Assembly (NCBI RefSeq): GCF_022354825.1
Contig: NZ_CP031168.1
Span: forward strand, 2,233,501-2,297,500
Direction of reading: 5' to 3'
DNA from: Paenibacillus sp. H1-7
GTDB taxonomy: Bacteria > Bacillota > Bacilli > Paenibacillales > NBRC-103111
Length of the DNA: 64,000 bases
Below are positions 27,004-36,729 of the stretch, one piece after another; position 1 is the first letter of the stretch; every line of letters begins with the position of its first letter. The notes beneath the pieces were generated by a model. That model was given only the letters and a program-made list of their open reading frames with translations, was not told the origin of the DNA and did not search any database. Both the position numbers and the translations under genes were made by a program.

Positions 27004-27966
27004 ATGTCCAATTATGCCGCGTATTCCGGAAAGATGACCAAGGCGCACAAAAAAAGCAGCTTAACACATATCCGAAAAAGGCTGCTGCGCGACAAATATT
27101 TATACTGCCTGGCGATCCCCGGCTTTTTGTTTTTCTTGATCTTTAAATATATCCCGATCTGGGGCGTTGTCATCGCCTTCCAAAATTATTCTCCTATTGC
27201 CGGTATCCTTCACAGCCCATGGGTAGGCTTCGATCATTTTCAACGCTTTTTCTCGGACCCCCAATTCGGGCTGCTGTTTAGAAACACGATGATGATTAAC
27301 CTGCTCAGCCTTGTGTTCTTCTTCCCGCTGCCGATCGTACTGGCACTGCTGATGAACGAGCTGCGCAGCGAGATTTACAAACGGATCGTCCAATCGATCG
27401 TTTACCTGCCCCATTTTCTGTCATGGGTTATTATAGCGGGCCTGACCTTTATGCTGCTGTCCGTTTCCAGGGGCTTCGTGAATGAATCGCTGGCGGTGTT
27501 TGGCATGGAGAAAATCCAGTTTCTGAACGATCCCAAGCTGTTCTGGATCATCCTGACCGTGCAATCGATCTGGAAAGAATCTGGCTGGGGCACGATCTTG
27601 TTCCTGGCGGCGATTGCGGGAACCGATCCCCAGCTTTATGAAGCAGCCCGGATGGACGGAGCGGGCCGTTTTCGCCAAATGTGGCATATTACCCTGCCTG
27701 CGATCCGCAACGTCATCTTTATTCTGCTGATCCTCCGGTTGGGTCATATGATGGACGTCGGCTTCGAGCAGGTGTTCCTGATGTATAACGGAGCGGTTTC
27801 GAATGTAGCGGAAGTGTTCGATACTTATGTATACCGGCTTGGTGTACAACAGGGGCAGTTCAGCTTCAGCACGGCGGTCGGACTGTTCAAGTCGGTTATT
27901 GGTCTGATGCTGGTCATAGGTGCGAATCGTCTTGCCAAGCGGTTTGGCGAGGAAGGAATATATTAA
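27004..27966 (+). CDS. ABC sugar permease, LplB type
   Basis: The 320 aa integral membrane protein has six predicted TM segments. The EAA loop reads YEAARMDGAGRFRQMWHITL, the coupling site for the ATPase. AAGGAGGT precedes the ATG. It lies between the binding lipoprotein and the second permease and is closely similar to the permease at 41819. Confidence 0.9.
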   Translation: MSNYAAYSGKMTKAHKKSSLTHIRKRLLRDKYLYCLAIPGFLFFLIFKYIPIWGVVIAFQNYSPIAGILHSPWVGFDHFQRFFSDPQFGLLFRNTMMINLLSLVFFFPLPIVLALLMNELRSEIYKRIVQSIVYLPHFLSWVIIAGLTFMLLSVSRGFVNESLAVFGMEKIQFLNDPKLFWIILTVQSIWKESGWGTILFLAAIAGTDPQLYEAARMDGAGRFRQMWHITLPAIRNVIFILLILRLGHMMDVGFEQVFLMYNGAVSNVAEVFDTYVYRLGVQQGQFSFSTAVGLFKSVIGLMLVIGANRLAKRFGEEGIY

Positions 27967-27989
27967 GAGAGAAGGAGAGGGAGAAAGCT

Positions 27990-28850
27990 ATGGAGCACAG
28001 CCGCAGGAACCGAATATTCCATGGAGTTAATGTACTTGTTCTGGGTATTGTCGCTTTGGTGACTGTTTTTCCAATTTATTATGTGTTTGTCATTTCATTT
28101 ACAGAAACAAGTGAGTATTTATCGAAGACGATCGTACTTTTTCCAGAGCATTGGTCTTTGGAGTCTTACCGGTATTTGTTAAGCAATCCGTCCATGATTC
28201 GCTCGGTAGGCGTCAGCGCCTTCTTGGCAGTCGTCGGCACCTTATGCAGTCTGGTTGTGACTGCGTCCTTGGCTTATGCTTTGTCCAGAAAGCGGCTGCT
28301 CGGAAGACGGGTAGCGCTCATGCTTATTTTATTTACGATTTTATTCAGTCCGGGCATCATCCCGAATTATATGCTGGTACGCAGTCTGGGGCTGATTGAT
28401 AATATTTGGTCTTTGATATTGCCGGTGCTGTCGAGCGGTTGGTATGTGGTACTGATGAAAGGTTTTTTTGAAAATATTCCGGAAAGCCTTGACGAAGCGG
28501 CCGCAATTGACGGCTGCAACGAAGTGACGGCCTGGTTCCGTATCGTGCTGCCTCTGTCGATGCCGGCGATCGCCGCTTTTGGGCTTTTTTACGCGGTAGA
28601 GTATTGGAATTCGTACTTCTCGGCTTTGCTGTACATGAACGACTATCAGAAGTGGCCGATCCAGGTGCTTCTGCAAAATATGCTCGCCGAAAATCCTTTG
28701 GCGGAAGCGGACCCGCTGCTTCAGCCGCCGCCGGCCGAAATGCTGAAGATGGCTGCGGTTGTCATAGCAACAATCCCGATTCTGTGCGTCTATCCCTTTT
28801 TGCAAAAGCACTTTGCCAAAGGGGTTATGGTCGGCTCCGTCAAAGGGTGA
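27990..28850 (+). CDS. ABC sugar permease, YtcP type (CUT1 family)
   Basis: The 286 aa protein has six TM segments. The EAA motif reads DEAAAIDGCNEVTAWFRIVL and the C-terminal end is typical: YPFLQKHFAKGVMVGSVKG. It starts 23 bp after lplB-like with a strong GAAGGAGAGG site. It is the second half of the transmembrane channel. Confidence 0.9.
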   Translation: MEHSRRNRIFHGVNVLVLGIVALVTVFPIYYVFVISFTETSEYLSKTIVLFPEHWSLESYRYLLSNPSMIRSVGVSAFLAVVGTLCSLVVTASLAYALSRKRLLGRRVALMLILFTILFSPGIIPNYMLVRSLGLIDNIWSLILPVLSSGWYVVLMKGFFENIPESLDEAAAIDGCNEVTAWFRIVLPLSMPAIAAFGLFYAVEYWNSYFSALLYMNDYQKWPIQVLLQNMLAENPLAEADPLLQPPPAEMLKMAAVVIATIPILCVYPFLQKHFAKGVMVGSVKG

Positions 28851-28921
28851 TTCGTTTCGGTGGAAGGACACACTGTACCTGATCCCGAATGTTATAAAGA
28901 GAAATTGGGAGGAGGGTGCTT

Positions 28922-31279
28922 GTGCTTTCAGATAACCGCAGCGTAACGAACGCACCTAACGAAACCCCTATGCAGAAAAAAGGACGTTTTTTCCGGCGGA
29001 GCTTGATTATGGTCATTATCATTGCCAGCCTGCCGGGGCTTTTTATCGGTACGGGCATCTACTTTGTCGGCAGCGAGCAGATTGCCAACGAAACGAACAG
29101 ACTTCATCAGCAGCAGGTCGAGCAGACACAGAAAAGCATCGACGACCAATTGTTCGGACTGGAATCGTCGCTGTCCCATTGGGCCTTCGATCCGCAGTTC
29201 GACGATAAGCTGAAAAAGCTTGATTTTGTTTACGGTTACAGTCAGGTGCATGATATTTTCAAAACCTTGCTGGTCATGAAGCAGTTGAACCCGCTGATCG
29301 ACAAGGTTACCTTATATTTGAAAGATCCGTACCCTCTGCTTTTTACGGAGGAAGGGTATTATCCGCTGAATCCGACGCAACAGCCGAAATTCGATGCTCT
29401 AATTAAGCAGCCTTACCAGGCCATGTGGAGCAATTTCACAGGGGACGAGGAGGAACAAGAGCAGGCGGACCAATCGTCGAACCTGTCGTTGATTCATAAA
29501 ATACCCGGTGGGAGTCCTCGCCCATTCGGTGTGTTTCTGGTCACGGTCAATGCGGCCAAGCTGAAAGAAGCCGTCACGATTTTGACCCCGCATAATGAGG
29601 GAACTTCCTTCCTGATCCAAGGCAGCGGCCAGTGGATTGCGCCATTCGGACAGGGGGGAGCGGGGCATGAGCTGGATGAGGCACTGCGCAAGCACGTGCT
29701 GCAGGACGGGGGAAATCAGGAGCACTTCATGTTCTCTTGGGGGAAGGAAAAATATTCGGTGTCCTCCGTGACCCTAAATCGGCTCGGCACCGACTGGATT
29801 TATGTATCGGCTACGCCGCTTACCGCACTGACGGGCCCGCTCGTCTTCATTTCCAGGGTTATCATCGGCTTCAGCTGCTTCGGCATTCTTCTCGCCGTCG
29901 TGCTGTCCTGGTTTGCCTCCCGCCGTCTGTATCAGCCGGTTGAACGGCTTGTTCAGCTGCTGGGCGGCAGGAACGATTCCGCCCATCTGGAAGCGGGGGA
30001 TGAATTTGAAATGATCGAAACGGTATGGAACCGGGTCACGCGGGAAAGCCAGACGCTGCAGACCCGCCTGGAAAGTCAGCTGCCCCAAGTCCGCCAAGGC
30101 TTTCTGATGCAGCTGTCGCAAGGATATCTGTACTATTTGTCCGAAGCGGATTTGCAAGAGCAGATGGCCAATCTGGGCTGGGAGGTCAGGGATCATCAGT
30201 TCACAATGATCTTTATGCAGCTGCTTGGTTTTTCCAGCCTGGAGGGGCGATTCTCCGAAGGAGACGAGGTGCTGGTGACGTTCGCCGCGGCGAACATTGT
30301 TCAGGAGCTCGCTTCCGGCGCATTCGAACAGGCGGATTCGATTAATTTCCAGAACCTTACGATCGGTCTTTTGATCGGCACGCCTGCCTCAGAGCCGCCC
30401 GAGCGGACCCGGGAACGTATTCATGCGCTGCTCCAGGATATGACGTACCGGCTGAATCTGCTTCTACACCTGCGGGTGGCGATAGGGCTGGGCCAGCCAG
30501 TAGCTCAGATCAAGGAAATTCCGGCTATGATGGAGGAAACGAGACAAGTGCTGCGGTTCCGCGACCTGCAGGAGCATAACCAGATTCTCGATCTGGACGA
30601 ATGGGTTTCGGAAAGCGAGAAAAGCTCCGAATATCCGTTTCACCTTGAGAAGGAAGTGCTTCACGGAATCCGAATGGGGCAAGAGGAGGAAACGACGGCA
30701 GCTCTCTCCCGCTTTCTACATGAGCTGCGGATGAATGCCGGCAAGGAGTTATGGGTGCAACAGGGCATGCTGCATCTGCTCGCTTCCGTGCTCAGGGCCA
30801 TTATGCAGATGGGCACGAGCCTGTACAGCCTGTATGAGGGCGTGAATCTATACGATCAATTGTGTCAGATCAAGGAGCCGGAGGAGATTGAAAAATGGTT
30901 TCTGGCCCGTGTTATTCACCCTTTCCTGCGTGAAACGAGGCGCAAGCAGGACATTTACTTACAGCAAGCCGTGGATCGGATTGTCACGGTCATTCACGAG
31001 AAATACATGGAAGAGCTTTCTCTTGAATCGATCGCCGAGGCGGAGCATATGAGCTCGTATGTTTTAAGCAGAATGTTTAAGCAGCTTGTCGGTATTAATT
31101 TTATCGATTACTTAACGGAAATCAGGCTGGCGAAAGCGAAGGAGCTGCTGCGCAGCACGGATATGAAGCTAAACGAGGTTGCTGAGCGGGTTGGGTATCA
31201 GCACAGCTACTTTAGCCGGATTTTCAAGAAAAATGTAGGCATGACGCCGAGCAAGTACAGGGATAACGCGAAGGAATAA
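28922..31279 (+). CDS. Membrane-bound AraC regulator with an extracellular sensor (YesS-like)
   Basis: The protein of about 785 aa has a TM segment near residues 20-40, an extracellular Cache-like sensor (about 45-290), a second TM segment (about 300-320), a linker with a GGDEF-like fold remnant and a C-terminal AraC HTH domain (about 690-785, YVLSRMFKQLVGINFIDYL and AERVGYQHSYFSRIFKK). It probably senses a sugar outside the cell and activates this transport operon. The GTG at 28922 is preferred to that at 28916, which overlaps the GGAGG ribosome site. Confidence 0.85.
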   Translation: MLSDNRSVTNAPNETPMQKKGRFFRRSLIMVIIIASLPGLFIGTGIYFVGSEQIANETNRLHQQQVEQTQKSIDDQLFGLESSLSHWAFDPQFDDKLKKLDFVYGYSQVHDIFKTLLVMKQLNPLIDKVTLYLKDPYPLLFTEEGYYPLNPTQQPKFDALIKQPYQAMWSNFTGDEEEQEQADQSSNLSLIHKIPGGSPRPFGVFLVTVNAAKLKEAVTILTPHNEGTSFLIQGSGQWIAPFGQGGAGHELDEALRKHVLQDGGNQEHFMFSWGKEKYSVSSVTLNRLGTDWIYVSATPLTALTGPLVFISRVIIGFSCFGILLAVVLSWFASRRLYQPVERLVQLLGGRNDSAHLEAGDEFEMIETVWNRVTRESQTLQTRLESQLPQVRQGFLMQLSQGYLYYLSEADLQEQMANLGWEVRDHQFTMIFMQLLGFSSLEGRFSEGDEVLVTFAAANIVQELASGAFEQADSINFQNLTIGLLIGTPASEPPERTRERIHALLQDMTYRLNLLLHLRVAIGLGQPVAQIKEIPAMMEETRQVLRFRDLQEHNQILDLDEWVSESEKSSEYPFHLEKEVLHGIRMGQEEETTAALSRFLHELRMNAGKELWVQQGMLHLLASVLRAIMQMGTSLYSLYEGVNLYDQLCQIKEPEEIEKWFLARVIHPFLRETRRKQDIYLQQAVDRIVTVIHEKYMEELSLESIAEAEHMSSYVLSRMFKQLVGINFIDYLTEIRLAKAKELLRSTDMKLNEVAERVGYQHSYFSRIFKKNVGMTPSKYRDNAKE

Positions 31280-31398
31280 GTCTTTTTCATTGTGCGGAAA
31301 GAGCTGTCGTACCGGCGGCAAGACCGGGAGTTCGGGTTCGGCGGTCAAAACCCGCAGCGCCGGGAAAAGCAACAATAATGGATAGAAGGTGAAGCAGG

Positions 31399-34300
31399 GT
31401 GATCAGCAACGATCGTTTTCAGTTCCCACCAGCCGAATTCCGAGTTCATCCCTTCTGGTTCTGGAACGGTGAGATGGAAGAAGAGGAGATTGCAAGGCAG
31501 ATCGGCGAAATGAAGGACAAGGGCGTCGGCGGGATTTTTATTTGCGCGAGACAGGGGATGGATTTGCCCTATCTATCGCGGCTGTGGTTCGATCGGGTGA
31601 AATTTGCCGTGAAAACCGCTCAGCAGGCCGGCTTGAACGCATGGCTGTACGACGAGTATCCGTATCCTAGCGGCATGGCAGGCGGCGAGGTTACGCTGGA
31701 GCATCCCGAGGCGAAGCAGCGGATGCTGTCCAGAACGGTCCAGGCTTTTCAAGGCGGGGAGGATGCGGACATGGATCTGCCTTGGGGCCGCGTACTGTGG
31801 GCCAAGGCGGTTCCGTACACGTCTGACGGCGTGAAGGACTGGGAGCAGGCGGTAGATGTAACGCCTTGGATCGGCAGCTTCCAGGATGAGACTGTGTTTC
31901 AGCAAACGGGATCGACTAATTACAGCCGGAAGCGCTATTTTACTTACCACACCGTCAAAAGATTGAGGTACGAGCTGCCCGCAAGCGCCGTGCAATGGGA
32001 AGTTATCGTCATAACGGAGCAGGAAGTGGACGATTTTAAATATTTCGGCACCTTTGTCGATCCGCTGCATCCGGAGGCCGTGGATACGTTTATGCAGATG
32101 ACCCATGAGCGGTACGCCGAGGAAATGGGGGAATACTTCGGGGGAACGATTAAAGGGATGTTTACCGATGAAGTAGGCCTCCGGGCCGGCAAGCTTCCAT
32201 GGTCCCCGCAGATCGTCCCCTTCTTCCAGGAACGCTGCGGCTATAATCTGCTGGATAAGCTTCATATGCTTTACGAGAATGCTGGCGAAGAGACGGCCCG
32301 GGTACGTTACGACTTATTTCAGTGCATTCATTTGATGCTAAGAGAGCGTTTTCACAAAAAAGTGGCGGACTGGTGCGACAAGTACTGCATGGAATATGTC
32401 GCTGAGGTGCCAAGCGTGCGCATGACGACGCAGCTGCACAGCCATATTCCCGGAGGAGATAGCGCTCATGAGAAATTGGGGCGCACCCTGCCGGAGATTA
32501 TGAAGCGCTATGCGCACAGCTTGCGTCATAACCCCAAAATGGGCAGTTCGCTGTCGAGACAGCTGGGGAAGCAGCGCGCGCTGATCGAATGCTTTCACAG
32601 CATCGGCTGGTCGATGACGCTGCAGGATGCTCGCTGGATGATCGACTGGATGGCGGTTCTCGGCACCAACATGTTTAACTTTCATGCGTTCTTCTACTCT
32701 ATTGACGGACTTCGCAAGCATGACGCGGCGCCTTCCCAGTTCGAGCAGAACCCGTATTGGGAGCATTTCGCCCTGTTGGGCGACTATATCGGCCGATTGA
32801 GCTGGCTGATGAGCGAAGGCGCGGCCAAGATCGATATTGCCGTCTTGGACCCGACGACTTCTCTCTGGACGCATATGGGCAACCCGTTCCATCAATTCGG
32901 CTTTGCCGGAGTCGGCGAGCGGGAGAAGAAGACGCTGGAGCAGCTGAAGTCCAGCTGGATCGAGATTCAGACCGCGCTGCTGACGAACCAGCGGGATTAC
33001 GACACGCTGGACCCGGAAATGCTGATGGAAGCCTCGGTGGAGGAAGGCATGCTGAAGCTTGGCGCCGCTCAATACCGGGTGCTGATTATCCCGCCGGTAT
33101 CGAACCTGGAGGCGGCCGCTTGGGCGAAACTTCGCTCGTTTATGCAGGCGGGAGGTACCGTTATTTCCGTCGGTTCGCTTCCGTACGAGACAATCGAACA
33201 GGAAGCTGATACGGTCACGGATATGGCGGACTGGTTTCTCGGCGGCAGTGGAAACGGAGCCTCTGACGGTGCCGGCGTGCATCAGGCTGGAGAAACATCC
33301 GCTTGGCGGCAGGGCAAGCATGGGGCGTATTTCGTTCCATATGCTGACGGTGCCGAAGGAGCTCCGGCCATTGGGACGCTGCTTGCACTGTTAGACCGGA
33401 CGCTCGCTCGCACAGTCGAGCTCTATTCAGAGGATGGCCTGACGGATACACTGCTAATGCAGCACAGACGGATCGACGATCAAAGCGATGTCGTATTTAT
33501 CGCCAACCACGGGAGGGCGGAGAAGCAGGTGCAGGTCTATTTGGATGCAGCCTATTTCGGCTCCGACATCCAGCTGGTTTACCGGGACCTAGAGACCGGC
33601 GGCCAAGCTCCGCTTCAGGCGGAAAGGGTGGAGGAAGGAAAAGCGGTCTTCAAGCTGACATTTGCACCGTACCAATCCCATCTGGTGGAGATTGCAAGTA
33701 AGGATGCCCTGCCTGTGGTATTGCCCGTGTCATCCACCGCTAGAGAACAGACGGCGCCTCTCTCGATCGAGGTCCATACCGACACTGCGTGGGATCTGGA
33801 ATTAACAGAGCCGAACCTGCTGAGGATCGGCAGGTTTCAGCTTGCAGTAGATGAGCAGGATGTGGGGCTGGAACAGGGATGGCCGCAGAATCAGGTAGTG
33901 ACCACCGATCAGAAATGGTATGAGGTCGACGCGAAAACATGGATCAGCCAAACAGCCGACCATGCCAGGGAGTGGAAACATCCGCTTACGTACCGAACCC
34001 ACTGGTTCGGTACGCCGTTCAAGCTGAACATCGAATACCCGGTCGTATGCTGGTATAAGGCAGTATTCGAAGTCGAACAGCTTCCTGAGGCAGCCGAACT
34101 GACGATGGATCAAGAAGCGATACTGGGAGAACACAGCCTGTTCGTTAACGGCACGTTATGGGACGGAGGCTTCGTGCCACTTGTGCAAGGCTTGAATACG
34201 CTGATGGTTCGCGTCGTCATCCGGCATGCTTACGAAGGCGTAGTTGACCCGATTTATTTGCGCGGTACATTCGGCGTCCGCTTCAAGGCTGGCGGTCGGC

Positions 34301-34692
34301 CGGTCATTACCGACGCACCGGTGCAGGGGAATCCGAACCATGCTGTCATCGAAGGCTGCCCGTTTTATTCGGGCACGGCCCTCTTCAGGCAGCAGTCTGT
34401 TGCTCTGACTGCTGATCCTGCTGCGGCGGAAGCTTTTGAGCTGACGCTGTCCGGCTTAAGCCCGCACTTCCACGATTGTGCGGAGGTTCGAGTGAACGGT
34501 CATTCGCTCGGTGTTCGCGCCTGGACCCCGTATCGCTGGTCGGGCCGTACGGAATGGCTCCGTCCCGACGGCAATACCATCGAATTAAGGGTGAATAATG
34601 CGTTGAGTCTGCGGCTCGACGGCACTTATTTTGATTATGAGGCCCATCAGATCAAGGAAACCTCGTCATATGTTTACGACTTAAATTCATAG
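31399..34692 (+). CDS. Large glycoside hydrolase related to GH106 (rhamnosidase superfamily)
   Basis: The 1097 aa protein without a signal peptide starts FQFPPAEFRVHPFWFWNGEM, the opening pattern of GH106-like enzymes. Further blocks are GVGGIFICARQGMDLPYLS, AWLYDEYPYPSGMAGGE and the GMFTDEVGLRAGKLPW segment with candidate catalytic acids. The C-terminal half is a beta-sandwich region (about 780-1090). Known GH106 members release alpha-L-rhamnose. Here the subfamily is distant, so the sugar is uncertain. Being cytoplasmic, it would act on imported oligosaccharides. The start is GTG at 31399 and the gene is followed 11 bp later by a dehydratase gene. Confidence 0.7.
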   Translation: MISNDRFQFPPAEFRVHPFWFWNGEMEEEEIARQIGEMKDKGVGGIFICARQGMDLPYLSRLWFDRVKFAVKTAQQAGLNAWLYDEYPYPSGMAGGEVTLEHPEAKQRMLSRTVQAFQGGEDADMDLPWGRVLWAKAVPYTSDGVKDWEQAVDVTPWIGSFQDETVFQQTGSTNYSRKRYFTYHTVKRLRYELPASAVQWEVIVITEQEVDDFKYFGTFVDPLHPEAVDTFMQMTHERYAEEMGEYFGGTIKGMFTDEVGLRAGKLPWSPQIVPFFQERCGYNLLDKLHMLYENAGEETARVRYDLFQCIHLMLRERFHKKVADWCDKYCMEYVAEVPSVRMTTQLHSHIPGGDSAHEKLGRTLPEIMKRYAHSLRHNPKMGSSLSRQLGKQRALIECFHSIGWSMTLQDARWMIDWMAVLGTNMFNFHAFFYSIDGLRKHDAAPSQFEQNPYWEHFALLGDYIGRLSWLMSEGAAKIDIAVLDPTTSLWTHMGNPFHQFGFAGVGEREKKTLEQLKSSWIEIQTALLTNQRDYDTLDPEMLMEASVEEGMLKLGAAQYRVLIIPPVSNLEAAAWAKLRSFMQAGGTVISVGSLPYETIEQEADTVTDMADWFLGGSGNGASDGAGVHQAGETSAWRQGKHGAYFVPYADGAEGAPAIGTLLALLDRTLARTVELYSEDGLTDTLLMQHRRIDDQSDVVFIANHGRAEKQVQVYLDAAYFGSDIQLVYRDLETGGQAPLQAERVEEGKAVFKLTFAPYQSHLVEIASKDALPVVLPVSSTAREQTAPLSIEVHTDTAWDLELTEPNLLRIGRFQLAVDEQDVGLEQGWPQNQVVTTDQKWYEVDAKTWISQTADHAREWKHPLTYRTHWFGTPFKLNIEYPVVCWYKAVFEVEQLPEAAELTMDQEAILGEHSLFVNGTLWDGGFVPLVQGLNTLMVRVVIRHAYEGVVDPIYLRGTFGVRFKAGGRPVITDAPVQGNPNHAVIEGCPFYSGTALFRQQSVALTADPAAAEAFELTLSGLSPHFHDCAEVRVNGHSLGVRAWTPYRWSGRTEWLRPDGNTIELRVNNALSLRLDGTYFDYEAHQIKETSSYVYDLNS

Positions 34693-34703
34693 GGGGAACT
34701 GAA

Positions 34704-35786
34704 ATGAGAGTAACGGATATCATCTGCTATTTTGCCCAGGGGCTATTTTATATCAAAGTGGAGACGGACGAAGGGGTCAACGGCTTCGGTGAATGCAGTC
34801 CGATGCAGGTGGACGCGATCGTACCGATTATCCGGACGGTCATTAAGCCGCAGGTGATCGGACAAAGCGTGTTCGATATCGAGAAAATCGAGGAGCAGGT
34901 GATGCGGAAAAATTACAAAATTTCCGGTCAGCTGCTGGCGATGGCCTTCAGTGGAGTGGAAATTGCACTCTGGGACGCCAAAGCGAAATTTCTGAAGCAG
35001 CCCTTGTACAATCTACTGGGCGGGCTATATAGGGATCAGATTCCGCTCTACGGCTCCAGCATGAGCCGGGATCTGGAGCCGGAAGAGGAGGCTGCCAAGC
35101 TACTGGAGGGCATCAGCCAGTTCCAATTCAAGGCAGTCAAAATCAAAGTAGGGCCGCGTTACGGTTCCGGGCTGCCTGTCAATCTGGACAAGGATACGCT
35201 CAAGGTCCGTACCGTACGTGAAGCGATCGGACCCGATTGCAAGCTGATGGTCGACGGCAACAGCTCCTATACGTACATCCAAGCGGTTCAGTTGTATGAG
35301 AAAATTAGCCAATATAACCTGCATCATTACGAGGAGCCGTGCCCGTATTATGACATTGATGCTTATATCAAGCTAGCCCAAACTCTGCCGGTGCCAATCC
35401 ATGTGGGTGAACAGGACTGGAACCTGTTTACGTTCCGCGATTTTATCGCCAAGGGAGCCTGCCATCTGTACGCCGCCGATCCGATCAAATGCGGCGGAAT
35501 TTCGCAGGCCAAACGGGCAGCGGTCCTTTGCCGCGCCTTCGGCATTCATTACGTGCCTCATAATACGACCCGCGGCGTTGGGTTTGCGGCGGCGCTGCAT
35601 CTGGCAGCGAGCACGCCGGAATGCAACAGCTATTATGAGTACTCCATCGAGAAGAACCCGTTAAGGGAACAGCTTGCGCCTAAGGAATTCATAGTAGAAA
35701 ACGGCTTTATCCGTGTGCCGGAAGGGCATGGGCTTGGTATTCAGCCGGATGAAGAGAAGATGAACCGCTTATTGACCAGGGTATAA
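34704..35786 (+). CDS. Enolase-superfamily acid-sugar dehydratase, first copy
   Basis: The 360 aa protein belongs to the mandelate racemase/muconate lactonizing group. It has the KxK acid-base pair in FKAVKIKVG, metal ligands in MVDGNSSY (D), YEEPCPYYD (E) and HVGEQDW (E), and the His-Asp dyad region in YAADPIKCGG and YVPHNTTRG. Such enzymes dehydrate or racemise sugar acids. GGGGGAA precedes the ATG, and the gene is 11 bp behind the GH106-like gene. With a uronate lyase in the window, an aldonic or uronic acid substrate is likely. Confidence 0.85.
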   Translation: MRVTDIICYFAQGLFYIKVETDEGVNGFGECSPMQVDAIVPIIRTVIKPQVIGQSVFDIEKIEEQVMRKNYKISGQLLAMAFSGVEIALWDAKAKFLKQPLYNLLGGLYRDQIPLYGSSMSRDLEPEEEAAKLLEGISQFQFKAVKIKVGPRYGSGLPVNLDKDTLKVRTVREAIGPDCKLMVDGNSSYTYIQAVQLYEKISQYNLHHYEEPCPYYDIDAYIKLAQTLPVPIHVGEQDWNLFTFRDFIAKGACHLYAADPIKCGGISQAKRAAVLCRAFGIHYVPHNTTRGVGFAAALHLAASTPECNSYYEYSIEKNPLREQLAPKEFIVENGFIRVPEGHGLGIQPDEEKMNRLLTRV

Positions 35787-35834
35787 TCCCATCGTGGGAC
35801 GGGTCCAAATCACTAACGACGAATGATACGTTAC

Positions 35835-35870
35835 AGCCCTCCCGCTTCTAGACAAGAAGTTTGGAGGGCT
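35835..35870 (+). terminator. Terminator-like hairpin ending the first transport operon
   Basis: AGCCCTCC (35835) pairs with GGAGGGCT (to 35870), with an internal CTTCT/AGAAG. The T-run is weak. Confidence 0.6.
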
Positions 35871-36668
35871 TGGCTTCGTTAAAATACGGCGGAACACACT
35901 CGTGAGATTATGGTGCTTAAATCTAGCCCAGAGACGGCTTCCAGTATAAACCGGCAGCATTATCAGGCTAACGGAGAGAACAAGGAGTTTTTGATGAAAT
36001 CTAGAATACCATCATGGATGTTATACATAAGGGGTGCTACATTGAAAGAGGATTTAATTCAATCGCAGTTTCAACTCACCCAAAGAATTCAGCAAAATCA
36101 TATAAACCAATACGCCTGTATTTTGGATTCGCGTTATAAACTAGGTAAGCAGCATCTATGTACACCATTAACACCTATACCCGAAGATACGGTGTGTCTC
36201 CATCGTGGAGGACGTCATGTTTTCCTCCTGATTTCGACGGCATCACCATCCATTAAATTATATTTTATTACCTTGATCTGTTCGATTTTGCCCAAAATAA
36301 CAGTGTTTGCAGTACCATCCCATTCAAGTGGTTAGTTTAAATATCTGATCTTAACCAAATAGACCCAAGTAAACTGGACATTTGAGTTTCAAGAAGGCAT
36401 ACCGAAAACGACGGACTTAATACAACTGCATCAGAATGATTTGACCTAATGGGGAGAATTCAAATGATGACAAGAGTACATAGGCCATTCTGGAGCTGTG
36501 ATGTGTAGCCTCAGAAGGACACTTTTTGCACTTTGCTAGCTAACGGAAGGCGATGTGAGGCCTTATTACACCTGAGCCGAGGTCCGAGCAAAGGACATTT
36601 TTTAACTGCCGAACGGCAAGTCAATAAATGTCTGTTTCTATCGAGGGGAATCCCTTTTATCATCAAAT
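35871..36668. other. Gene-poor gap with one tiny remnant
   Basis: No intact gene is seen in this stretch. At 36463-36508 a short frame reads MMTRVHRPFWSCDV and stops. It resembles the first residues of DUF2812 proteins (RVHRPFWSYDV), so it may be a truncated start of such a gene. The longer open frame at 35910-36335 has no recognisable domain or ribosome site. Confidence 0.4.
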
Positions 36669-36682
36669 GTAAGCGGTTTAAT
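36669..36682 (+). promoter_or_regulatory. cre-like operator before the second transport module
   Basis: TGTAAGCGGTTTAA differs from the cre consensus TGWAANCGNTNWCA at one position (A for C at 13). It lies 47 bp before the start of the binding-protein gene, a position fitting catabolite repression. Confidence 0.55.
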
Positions 36683-36729
36683 TGTGCTTGCCGCCAAATT
36701 CAAACTTGATCATTTGAAGGGAGAAGAAG

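Noticed and set aside
35910..36335. Open frame of 141 codons after the first transport operon
   Set aside because: No ribosome site, no recognisable domain, irregular composition; kept only as part of a gene-poor gap.
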